Part shown: positions 52,171 to 59,492 of the stretch, in pieces
Layout: each line of letters starts with the position of its first letter
Numbering within the stretch: position 1 is the stretch's first letter
Assembly (NCBI RefSeq): GCF_046000175.1
Contig: NZ_JBEOMB010000013.1
Coordinates: 50,088 to 114,087, forward strand
Reading direction: 5' to 3'
DNA: 64,000 nucleotides
Source of the DNA: Rhodoplanes sp046000175
GTDB lineage: Bacteria; Pseudomonadota; Alphaproteobacteria; Rhizobiales; Xanthobacteraceae
The notes under the pieces: generated by a model
The model's database searches: none
What the model was told of the DNA's origin: nothing
The model's input: the letters and a program-made list of their open reading frames with translations, nothing else
Made by a program: the position numbers and the translations under genes

Positions 52171-53247
52171 ATGACGTCGGACGGAACGGTCGAGCTCGAA
52201 GCCGACGGGCTGATCGCCCGGGTCGCCGCGCTGTTCGCCGACGCCGGCCTGTCGGCCGCCGCGTCCGAGCGGGTCGCGACGACGCTGGTCGACGCCGAGC
52301 GCGACGGCATCGGCTCGCACGGCGTCGCCATGGCGGAGATGTATCTCGAACGCCTGCGCCGCGGCTCGGTGTCGGCGCGCGAGACGGCCGAGGTGGTGAG
52401 CGATCGCGGCATCGCCGTGGTGCTCGACGCCGGCCACGCACTCGGTCATCTCACCGCGCCGCAGGCGATGCGCATCGCGGTCGACAAGGCGAAGTCGCTC
52501 GGCGCCGGCATCGTGGCGGTGCGGCACGCCTTTCATTTCGGCGTCGCGCGCCATTACGCGGCGATCGCCGCCGAGGACGGCTGCATCGGCCTCGTGATGT
52601 GCAACACGCGCCCGCTGATGCCGGCGCCGGGCGGCGCGGCGCGCGCCGTCGGCAACAATCCGCTCGCCATCGCGGTGCCGAGCGACGGCGCGCCGCCGCT
52701 CGCGCTCGACATGGCGATGAGCGAGGCCGCGATGGGCAAGATCAGGCTCGCCGAGAAGAGCGGCCGCGCGATCCCGCCGAGCTGGGCCGTGCGCGCCGAC
52801 GGCGCGCCGACCACGGATCCGGCCGAGGCGATCGCCGGCATGCTGCTGCCCGCCGCCGGGCCGAAAGGTTTCGGGCTCGCCTTCATGATCGACCTGATGT
52901 GCGGGCTCCTGTCGGGCGGCGCCATCGGCGACGCGGTGCGGCCGCTCTATGGCAACCTCGGCGAGCCCTACGACTGCGCGCATCTGTTCGTCGCAATCGA
53001 CGTCGGCCATTTCGGCGACCTGAACGCCTTCCGCGCCGCCGCCACGGCGGCCGGAGATCGCATCCGGAGCGCGCCGCGCGCGTCCGGGGTCGAGCGGCTC
53101 TACACGCCGGGCGAGATCGAGTGGGAGCGGCGCCGTGCCGGCGGCGACCGCATCAGGATTCCGGCGAGCGTCGCCGCGACGCTCGATCGGCTCACCGACG
53201 AGATGAACGCGGGGCGGCGGGCCGCCGGCGGCCGCGCCATCGCGTGA
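52171..53247 (+). CDS. Ldh2/malate dehydrogenase-like oxidoreductase
   Basis: A 358-residue member of the NAD(P)-dependent malate/L-lactate/ureidoglycolate dehydrogenase family, a fold unrelated to Rossmann-type Ldh. It has the N-terminal helix VAALFADAGLSAAASERVATTLVDAERDGIGSHGV with the catalytic His of SHG, AVRHAFHFGVARHYA, MCNTRPLMPAPGG and PKGFGLAFMIDLMCGLLSGG. AGGAG precedes the ATG. It would interconvert a 2-hydroxy acid and a 2-keto acid, which fits a ring-cleavage or side-chain intermediate handled by its neighbours. The exact substrate is unknown. Confidence 0.88.
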   Translation: MTSDGTVELEADGLIARVAALFADAGLSAAASERVATTLVDAERDGIGSHGVAMAEMYLERLRRGSVSARETAEVVSDRGIAVVLDAGHALGHLTAPQAMRIAVDKAKSLGAGIVAVRHAFHFGVARHYAAIAAEDGCIGLVMCNTRPLMPAPGGAARAVGNNPLAIAVPSDGAPPLALDMAMSEAAMGKIRLAEKSGRAIPPSWAVRADGAPTTDPAEAIAGMLLPAAGPKGFGLAFMIDLMCGLLSGGAIGDAVRPLYGNLGEPYDCAHLFVAIDVGHFGDLNAFRAAATAAGDRIRSAPRASGVERLYTPGEIEWERRRAGGDRIRIPASVAATLDRLTDEMNAGRRAAGGRAIA

Positions 53248-53264
53248 CCCGGGAGGCAGCGATC

Positions 53265-53678
53265 ATGAGCAAGCAGGAACTCTCCACCGACAAGCTGATC
53301 AAGCCGCTCGGGCACTATGCGCAGGCCGCCGTGGTCGAGGCGCGCGGCAAGATGGTGTTCGTCTCCGGCATGACGGCGCGCCGCGCCGACGGCTCGATCG
53401 CCGGCATCGGCGACATCGAGGCGCAGACCCGCCAGGTGATCGAGAACATCAAGTCGGCGCTGGAGACGGCGGGCGGCACGCTCGATCACGTGTGTCGGGT
53501 CGACGTGTATGTCCGCAACATGGAGCACTTCCAGCAGATCCACAAAGTGCGGCGCGAGTATTTCAAGCCGCCGCTGCCGGCCTCCACGCTGGTCGAGGTG
53601 ACCAAGCTCGCGCACCCTGAGTATCTGATCGAGATCAACGCCATCGCGGTGGTGCCCGAGAGCGGGGTCGCGGCATGA
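53265..53678 (+). CDS. RidA/YjgF-family protein lacking the canonical arginine
   Basis: A 137-residue trimeric-type RidA fold protein (VVEARGKMVFVSGMTARRADGSIAG, ETAGGTLDHVCRVDVYVRNMEHF, LVEVTKLAHPEYLIEINAIAVV). In enamine/imine-deaminase RidA proteins the segment reads LPARSCVEV with an essential Arg; here it is LPASTLVEV, so the Arg is Ser. It therefore belongs to a divergent Rid subgroup, which includes proteins such as 2-aminomuconate deaminases in ring-cleavage pathways. GGGAGG precedes the ATG. Its stop overlaps the FAH-family gene start (ATGA). Confidence 0.88.
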   Translation: MSKQELSTDKLIKPLGHYAQAAVVEARGKMVFVSGMTARRADGSIAGIGDIEAQTRQVIENIKSALETAGGTLDHVCRVDVYVRNMEHFQQIHKVRREYFKPPLPASTLVEVTKLAHPEYLIEINAIAVVPESGVAA

Positions 53679-54616
53679 GGATCGCGGCGGTCGCGCATCA
53701 GGGCGGCGAGCGGCTCGCGCTGGTCGAGGGTGACGCCCTCGTCCTTCTGCCGGCCGATCTCGGCGATCTGGTCGGCATCGTGGAGGGTGGCGCCGATGCA
53801 CTCTCGCGACTTCGGGCGGCAGCGGAACGATCACGTGAGAAAATCCCGCTCGCCGGCGCGCGGCTGCTGCCGCCGGTCCGCCGCTTCGGCCGCGACATCC
53901 TGTGCACGGGCTGGAACTACTGGGATCATTTCGAGGAGGGCTTCGGCCGCCGCGAGGGCCAGGACGTCCCCAAGCCCGACCATCCGACCTTCTTCACCAA
54001 GCGCCCCGACGTGGTGATCGGGCCGTACGATCCGATTGCCTTCGATCCCGCGCTGTCGCACCAGTGGGACTACGAGGCCGAGCTCGCCGTCGTGATCGGC
54101 AAGACCGGGCGCAACATCCCGGTCGAGACGGCGATGGATCACGTGTGGGGCTACTGCCTCGCCAACGACGTCTCGCTGCGCAGCGTGCAGCGCGCCCATG
54201 GCGGCCAGTGGCTGAAAGGCAAGAGCGTCGACGGCACCATGCCGATCGGGCCGTGGATCGTCACGGCCGACGCGCTCGATTATCACGACGTGACTCTGCA
54301 ATGCGTCGTCAACGGCACCACGCTGCAGGACGGCTCGACGCGGCTGATGGCGTTCGACCTGCCGACCCTGATCGCCGAGGCGTCGCGCGGCATGACGCTG
54401 CATGCCGGCGAATTGTTCCTCACCGGCACGCCGTCCGGCGTCGGCAATGCCCGCACGCCGCAGACCTTCCTGAACGAAGGCGACGAGGTGATCGTGCGTG
54501 GCACCGGGCTCGGCGAGCTGCGCAACGTTATGACTCCGACCGATCTTCACACGCCCGCAGCCGGCGCCAAGACCGGCGCGGCGCTCGCGCCCGCGCGGGC
54601 GGAGAGCGTGCCATGA
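53675..54616 (+). CDS. Fumarylacetoacetate hydrolase-family protein
   Basis: A 313-residue FAH-fold protein with DILCTGWNYWDHFEEG, PTFFTKRPDVVIGPYDPI, the metal-binding acidic cluster in HQWDYEAELAVVIGKTGRNIP, GYCLANDVSLRSVQ and LFLTGTPSGVG. The family includes 2-keto-4-pentenoate hydratases, 4-oxalocrotonate decarboxylases and acylpyruvases, which process open-chain products of aromatic ring cleavage. It is coupled by ATGA overlaps to both the RidA-like and the first cupin genes. Hydratase versus decarboxylase versus hydrolase cannot be decided by eye. Confidence 0.9.
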   Translation: MRIAAVAHQGGERLALVEGDALVLLPADLGDLVGIVEGGADALSRLRAAAERSREKIPLAGARLLPPVRRFGRDILCTGWNYWDHFEEGFGRREGQDVPKPDHPTFFTKRPDVVIGPYDPIAFDPALSHQWDYEAELAVVIGKTGRNIPVETAMDHVWGYCLANDVSLRSVQRAHGGQWLKGKSVDGTMPIGPWIVTADALDYHDVTLQCVVNGTTLQDGSTRLMAFDLPTLIAEASRGMTLHAGELFLTGTPSGVGNARTPQTFLNEGDEVIVRGTGLGELRNVMTPTDLHTPAAGAKTGAALAPARAESVP

Positions 54617-55005
54617 CGGACCGCCACGGTCTCCAGCTCGCGGCCGAGCGTGGCCTGACGCTCGACGACGTGGGATCGAAAATCCTGCTCGACAACGCGC
54701 ATGTGCGCATCTGGGAGGTGCGGATCGCGCCCGGCGAGACGCTCGGCTGGCACATCCATTACCATCCCTATGTCGTGATCGCCGTGACGGGCGGCAAGAA
54801 CGAGATCGAGACCATCTTCGGCGATCGGCGCACCACCTACGAGCCGCCCGGTCATGTCGTGCTGATCGACGGCATGCGACCGGTCCATCGCCTCACCAAT
54901 CGCGACAAGACGACCTATCTGGCCCGGCTGATCGAGCTCAAGCACATCCGCTGGATCCCGGAAACCGCACCGCTGCCGAGCCTCGAGCGACCCGACACCG
55001 AATGA
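54613..55005 (+). CDS. Single-domain cupin protein
   Basis: A 130-residue cupin: VRIWEVRIAPGETLGWHIHYHPYVVIAVTGG provides the first metal motif (H-x-H...H), and the second half-motif is PPGHVVLIDGMRPVHRLTN. It is clearly paralogous to the first half of the next gene product (shared LGWHIHYHPY/VDFHIHYHPY, ETIFGD, IDGMRPVH, LIELKHI and PLPS). Cupins in catabolic clusters can be dioxygenases, isomerases or decarboxylases. The start overlaps the FAH stop (ATGA). Function within the pathway is unknown. Confidence 0.88.
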   Translation: MTDRHGLQLAAERGLTLDDVGSKILLDNAHVRIWEVRIAPGETLGWHIHYHPYVVIAVTGGKNEIETIFGDRRTTYEPPGHVVLIDGMRPVHRLTNRDKTTYLARLIELKHIRWIPETAPLPSLERPDTE

Positions 55006-55044
55006 CCGCGAGCGCGGCGAAGACGCGCCCGAGCAGGAGAGCCC

Positions 55045-55899
55045 ATGAGCGACGTTCACGGACTGAAGAAGGCGAAGGAGCTCGGCATCAGGCTGCGCGA
55101 GATCGGCAGCCGGGTCGTGCTCGAGAACGAGCACGTGCGCATCTGGGAGGTGAAGGTCGAGCCGGGCGAGACGGTCGACTTCCACATCCACTACCATCCT
55201 TATGCGGTCGTCTCGATCGACGGCGGCGAGAACGAGGTCGAGACGATCTTCGGCGACACACGCAGCACCTTCGAGCCGCCGGGCGCGACCGTGTTCATCG
55301 ACGGCATGCGGCCCGTCCACAAGCTCACCAACAAGTCGAACGTGACCTACCTGTCGCGCCTGGTCGAGCTCAAGCACATCACCTGGACGCCCGAGGAGGC
55401 GCCGCTGCCGAGCACCGATGCGGCGACGCCGGCCGCGTCGTCGACGCCAGCCGGAGCCCCGTCGGCCTTGCCGGCCGAAGCGGGTTCTGCGAGCGCATCG
55501 GCCTTGCCGGCCGACGCGATGGCGGCGTTCAAGGAAATCCTGATCCAGACCGCCGACATGGACTGGGCCGCCAAGTCGCTCGCGGGCTTGTCGCAGAAGA
55601 TGCTGTGGCGCAACGAGGAGACCGGCGCGTCGATCGGCCTCGTGCGGTTCGAGAAGGGGGCGGGCGTGCCGGAAGCGCATGCCCACGCCTCCAATCAGTT
55701 CATGTTCTGCCTGGAGGGCCGATACCGCTACATCCCGACCGGCACGACGCTGACGCCGGGCTGCTTCTACTGGAACCCGAAGGGCAGCGTGCACGGCCCG
55801 ACCATCGCCGAGGAGACCTCGGTGCTGCTCGAGATCTACGACGGCCCGCATTACCCGGTCCGCCCCTCCTGGTATACCAACGACGACGATGCCCGATGA
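55045..55899 (+). CDS. Bicupin protein with repeat-containing linker
   Basis: A 284-residue protein. Residues about 1-130 are a paralogue of the preceding cupin (VRIWEVKVEPGETVDFHIHYHPYAVVSIDGG, IDGMRPVHKLTNKSN, LVELKHITW). An Ala/Pro/Ser-rich linker of about 40 residues follows, carrying a duplicated SALPAEA/SALPADA segment. A second, different cupin (about 170-284) has VRFEKGAGVPEAHAHASNQFMFCLEGRYRYIP and WNPKGSVHGP, with its own His metal ligands. AGGAG at 55034 precedes the ATG. The stop overlaps the amidohydrolase start (ATGA). The arrangement suggests duplication of the upstream cupin followed by fusion to a second cupin. Confidence 0.88.
   Translation: MSDVHGLKKAKELGIRLREIGSRVVLENEHVRIWEVKVEPGETVDFHIHYHPYAVVSIDGGENEVETIFGDTRSTFEPPGATVFIDGMRPVHKLTNKSNVTYLSRLVELKHITWTPEEAPLPSTDAATPAASSTPAGAPSALPAEAGSASASALPADAMAAFKEILIQTADMDWAAKSLAGLSQKMLWRNEETGASIGLVRFEKGAGVPEAHAHASNQFMFCLEGRYRYIPTGTTLTPGCFYWNPKGSVHGPTIAEETSVLLEIYDGPHYPVRPSWYTNDDDAR
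55462..55514 (+). repeat. 36-bp-period duplication in the bicupin linker
   Basis: The 17-mer TCGGCCTTGCCGGCCGA occurs at 55462-55478 and 55498-55514, 36 bp apart and in frame, encoding the repeated S-A-L-P-A stretches of the linker. Confidence 0.85.
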
Positions 55900-56909
55900 C
55901 GACGCCTTCTGATCCCGGCGGCTGGGATGTCCACACCCACCTGATTCCGCCGGCGCTGGTCGCGGCGGCGGAGCGGGGGGCCGTGTGGGGCATGACGGCG
56001 GCCGCCGGCACCCTGAAGGTGTGCGGGCACGGCGTGCCGCTGCGGCCGATCTCGGAGGCCGGCGCGCTGGTCGAGCGGGTGCGGCGCGACGGGCTCGACG
56101 GCGCCGTCGTGTCGGTGCCGCCGCCGCTGTTCCGGCCCGACATCGCCCCGGCGGAACGGCGCGCCTATGTGGACGCCATCAACGAGGGTCTTCGCGAAGC
56201 CTGCGCGCCGCATGCGCCGACCTTGCGGCCGCTCGCCTATCTGCCGACCGAGGATCCGGAACTCGCCGTCGCGGTGGCCGAAAATCTCGACGAGGGATGG
56301 GCCGGCGTCGTCATCGGCACCGCGCTCGGCGCGCGCTCCTACGCCGATCCTGATTACGAGCCGCTTTGGAGTCTCTTGGAGGCGCGCCGCTTCGCCGCCT
56401 TCCTCCACCCCGGCGACTGCCCCGACGAGCGCCTCGATCGCCACTATCTCACCAATCTGCTCGGCAACCCTTACGAGACGACGCTCGCGGGCGCCGGCTT
56501 CGTGCTCGGCGGCGTGTTCGAGCGTCATCCGAACCTGCACGTCGTGCTGGCCCATGGCGGCGGCTGCACCGCGACGCTCGCCGGCCGCTGGCAGCAGGGT
56601 GTTCTCACGAAGCGTCCGGGCGTGCCGCAGACCGCGCTGATGCCGCTCGATGCACTGAAGCACTTCTTCGTCGACAGCCTGGTGCATCACCCGGCCTATC
56701 TCGATTATCTGATCGCCGTCATGGGCGCCGATCGCATCGTGCTCGGCAGCGACTGGCCGTTCCCGATGGGCGCCGACCATGCCGATCACGATCTCGGCCA
56801 TCTTCCGCCCGGGCTTCGCCGAACCATCCGATACGAAAACGCCTGCGCGGCCTTCGGGGCCGATCGTCTCGCCGGCTGTGCGGGAGCCGAGCGGAGCGCG
56901 GCGCGATGA
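55896..56909 (+). CDS. Amidohydrolase-family protein (ACMSD/decarboxylase type)
   Basis: A 337-residue TIM-barrel metalloprotein of the amidohydrolase-2 family: N-terminal metal motif WDVHTHLIPP, then AVVSVPPPLF, histidines in AAFLHPGDC and VVLAHGGGC, and the catalytic aspartate in VLGSDWPFPMG. This pattern is that of aminocarboxymuconate-semialdehyde decarboxylase and of resorcylate-type non-oxidative decarboxylases, so a decarboxylase acting on an aromatic or ring-opened acid is the best guess; a hydrolase is possible. It is coupled to the bicupin gene and followed by 117 bp before the binding-protein gene. Confidence 0.88.
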   Translation: MTTPSDPGGWDVHTHLIPPALVAAAERGAVWGMTAAAGTLKVCGHGVPLRPISEAGALVERVRRDGLDGAVVSVPPPLFRPDIAPAERRAYVDAINEGLREACAPHAPTLRPLAYLPTEDPELAVAVAENLDEGWAGVVIGTALGARSYADPDYEPLWSLLEARRFAAFLHPGDCPDERLDRHYLTNLLGNPYETTLAGAGFVLGGVFERHPNLHVVLAHGGGCTATLAGRWQQGVLTKRPGVPQTALMPLDALKHFFVDSLVHHPAYLDYLIAVMGADRIVLGSDWPFPMGADHADHDLGHLPPGLRRTIRYENACAAFGADRLAGCAGAERSAAR

Positions 56910-57026
56910 ACCGCCCTGTGGTCCGGCTTTTGCGTCCCTGTAACGTGCGTTCCACCTGACGTGAGATGCGACGGCTCGGTCTCGTCCACGTCACCCCCGA
57001 GGCTCGGATGATCACGGAGAACCGAC

Positions 57027-58046
57027 ATGCCGACCGTCACTAAGCTGATCGGAGCCGCATTGGGCGCGGTCGTCGCGCTTTCGACCGCACTGACGTCCAG
57101 TGCGATGGCGCAGGAGCGCGACGTCAAGTTCATCCTCGACTTCATCAGCCTCGGCCGGCACGCGCCGTGGTACGTGGCGCTCGGCAAGGGCTTCTACAAG
57201 GAGGAGGGGCTGAACGTCTCCATCATCCCGTCGAAGGGCACGGCCGACGCGATCCGCTCCGTCGTCACCGGCATCGCCGACATCGGCTTCATCGACATCC
57301 CGAGCCTGGTCGCGTCGGGCTCGGCCGCCGGCAACGTCAAGATCGTCGCCGTGAACTATCAGAAACCGCCGTACTGCGTGTTCTCGCTCGACCCCGGCGC
57401 CAACGTCACCGATCCGAAACAGCTCGCCAATCTCGAGTTCGGCTCGAGCACGTCGTCGTTCTTGCCGCGCATCATGCAGGCCTTCATGGAGATGAACGGG
57501 GTCGACAGCAAGACCCTCAAGGTCGTGAACATCGACGGCGCCGCGCGCGTGCCGATGCTCGCCGCCCGCAAGGTCGCCTCGGTCGACCAGTTCATCATGA
57601 GCGAGCCGGCGATCCGCCGGGCCGTCACGGACGCGAAGCCGAAGTGCCTGTTCCTCGGCGATTTCGGGCTCGACATCTACTCGAACTCGATCGGCACCAC
57701 CGAGGAGTACCTGACCAAGAATCCCGACGTCGTGAAGAAGTTCGTGCGCGCCTCGCTGCGCGGCTGGCAGTACGCGCTCGCCAACCCGAAGGAGGCGGCG
57801 CAGATCCAGATCCAGTACGTCAAGGCGCTCAATCCCGACATCGTCGCCGAGGAGGTCGAGATCCTCAAGCGCATCGCCGTCACCCCCGAGGTCGAGAAGA
57901 AGGGCTTCGGCACCGTCTCGCTCGACACCATGAAGCGCACCGTCGACTTCATGAACAAGAACGTCGACATCCCGGGCGAGAAGCTCGCGGCCGAGCAGAT
58001 CTGGCGCCCCGGTTTCCTGCCCGAGACGCCGGTCCTGCCGAAGTAA
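57027..58046 (+). CDS. ABC transporter substrate-binding protein (NMT1/THI5-like)
   Basis: A 339-residue periplasmic binding protein with a signal peptide (LIGAALGAVVALSTALTSSAMAQ, cleavage near residue 29). The mature start VKFILDFISLGRHAPWYVALGKGFYKEEGLNVSIIP is characteristic of NMT1/SsuA-type proteins for thiamine precursors, sulfonates, nitrate or aromatic acids. GGAGA precedes the ATG. It ends the rightward operon and should partner the SsuBC-like ATPase and permease encoded leftward at 49.4-51 kb. It probably delivers the substrate degraded by the cluster. Confidence 0.9.
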   Translation: MPTVTKLIGAALGAVVALSTALTSSAMAQERDVKFILDFISLGRHAPWYVALGKGFYKEEGLNVSIIPSKGTADAIRSVVTGIADIGFIDIPSLVASGSAAGNVKIVAVNYQKPPYCVFSLDPGANVTDPKQLANLEFGSSTSSFLPRIMQAFMEMNGVDSKTLKVVNIDGAARVPMLAARKVASVDQFIMSEPAIRRAVTDAKPKCLFLGDFGLDIYSNSIGTTEEYLTKNPDVVKKFVRASLRGWQYALANPKEAAQIQIQYVKALNPDIVAEEVEILKRIAVTPEVEKKGFGTVSLDTMKRTVDFMNKNVDIPGEKLAAEQIWRPGFLPETPVLPK

Positions 58047-58060
58047 GGCGATCGTCGCAT

Positions 58061-58110
58061 CGGTCGCGGAGCGACCGGAGCACGGCCGGGCCGGTCCCGG
58101 CGGGCCGTGC
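58061..58110. terminator. Two stem-loops between convergent genes
   Basis: CGGTCGC-GGA-GCGACCG at 58061-58077 (7-bp stem) and GCACGGCC...GGCCGTGC at 58080-58110 (8-bp stem) lie between the binding-protein stop and the araC stop. There is no T-run, so they are structural terminator candidates only. Confidence 0.45.
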
Positions 58111-58195
58111 CCCGGCGACCTCTCCGATGCTCTCGAGGAGCCGGTCGGTGTGACGGCGGCGCAGATCCGGCGAGCTGCGACTGCCGGAAACGCGC

Positions 58196-59209
58196 CTACA
58201 GGCGGGCGCGAAAATGGCGTGGCGGCACGCCGAAGGTGCGCTTGAAGGCGGTGGCGAAATTCGCCGGGTTGGCGTAGCCGGCGATGAACGCCGCCTCGTT
58301 GACCGAGACGCCGTCGCGCTCCAGCGCCTCGCGGGCGCGCTCCAGCTTGCGGGCCCGGATGTGGTCGACGACCGTCGTCCCGCGCGCCGCCCGGAACACC
58401 CGCTGCAGGGTCGAGACGCTCATGCCGACATGGCGGGCGACCGTGTCGAGCGTCACGGCATCGTCCAGATGGGCGTCGACGAACTCGCAGACGGCGCGCA
58501 CCCGGGCATAGTCCTTCGGCCGCAGCATCGCCGCGGCGGTCCTGTCCTGAGCGGCGATGTCGGCGTGCGCGACCGCGTTGAGCGCCTCGCCGACGATGTC
58601 GAGCGTCCGGCTCTCCACGTACAGGTTGCGCATCAGCGGCGCGTAGGGCGGCGGCTTGAGAATCTGCTCGACCAGCGAGACCAGCCGCGCTGACGGCGTC
58701 CAGCGCAGGCTGGCGAGATGCGAGCGGCTGAACGCCAGCACGCCGCGGTGATCCTCGATGGTGTCGAGGCCGCTCTCCTCCAGCCATTGCGGCGACACCG
58801 TCACGGTGACCTTGCGGATATGGGTGCCGCAGGCCGAGACCCGGCGGAACATCTCGCGCCGCGCGCGGGCGACAACCACGGCCTCGATCGGGCCGCTCGT
58901 GCCGTCGCGCCGCCCCATGGCGAAGGCACGCTCGCCCACATGGGCCGTGACGCCGCCCTCGAGGAACAGCGAGAAGGTCAGCCCGGGCTCCTGCACGGCC
59001 TGGGTCTCCAGGTCGTGCAGATCCCACACGTCGGTGGCGTGGAGCTGCAGGCCGGAGCGCAGCACGAGCTGGACGAAGTCGCCGCGCAGCAGCGCCGCGT
59101 CGTCGTCGAGCACCGGGGCGACGAGCCGGAAGTCCGCTGCCTTGGCCCAGCGACGCAGATCGCGATGCCGCACGAGCCGTGCGCCCGGGCCGTCCTGGCT
59201 CGCGTTCAT
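58196..59209 (-). CDS. AraC-family regulator of siderophore uptake (PchR-like)
   Basis: A 337-residue protein. The N-terminal part has the PchR/YbtA-type pattern (LRSGLQLHATDVWDLHDLETQAVQEPGLTFSLFLEGGVTAHVGER), and the C-terminal 100 residues form two HTHs (LDTVARHVGMSVSTLQRVFRAARG and AAFIAGYANPANFATAFKRTFGVPPRHFR). Regulators of this type bind the ferric siderophore and activate the divergent receptor gene. ATG 59209 is preferred; an in-frame TTG at 59224 is possible. The TonB receptor gene diverges from it, with a strong palindrome in between. Confidence 0.9.
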   Translation of the reverse strand: MNASQDGPGARLVRHRDLRRWAKAADFRLVAPVLDDDAALLRGDFVQLVLRSGLQLHATDVWDLHDLETQAVQEPGLTFSLFLEGGVTAHVGERAFAMGRRDGTSGPIEAVVVARARREMFRRVSACGTHIRKVTVTVSPQWLEESGLDTIEDHRGVLAFSRSHLASLRWTPSARLVSLVEQILKPPPYAPLMRNLYVESRTLDIVGEALNAVAHADIAAQDRTAAAMLRPKDYARVRAVCEFVDAHLDDAVTLDTVARHVGMSVSTLQRVFRAARGTTVVDHIRARKLERAREALERDGVSVNEAAFIAGYANPANFATAFKRTFGVPPRHFRARL

Positions 59210-59310
59210 CGAGATGTCGCTCAAGGTGCCGTCCGATCGATCACGCCAGCAACTTCGTTCAGCGCGACAGTGACGTCAACGGCTCTCCGGCGATTTCGAA
59301 ATGGTATAGC

Positions 59311-59330
59311 TCTAAACTTCGAAGTCTAGA
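59311..59330. promoter_or_regulatory. 20-bp near-perfect palindrome between araC and the TonB receptor gene
   Basis: TCTAAACTTCGAAGTCTAGA matches its reverse complement at 18 of 20 positions and is centred on TTCGAA. A second TTCGAA lies at 59295-59300. The surrounding region is the most AT-rich in this part of the window, includes a TATAGC element at 59305-59310, and spans the promoter zone of both genes. It is a candidate site for the AraC protein or an iron-responsive repressor. Confidence 0.5.
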
Positions 59331-59492
59331 ATTGCATCAAGCAAGCCCATTGTCGTAGGCGTTTGGTGATTTCGCAAAGGAAATACACGCCCTGTCGAAT
59401 GTACGCCTCCTCCGACCCCGGTTAACTGTCGGGATCACTTGAGGACGGGTGTGACGCGGCTACGGCCGTGAGTGCGACGACAGGGGCTGACC

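Noticed and set aside
59225..59492. Cobalamin riboswitch upstream of the TonB receptor
   Set aside because: No B12-box-like conserved sequence is present, and the receptor and AraC protein look siderophore-related.
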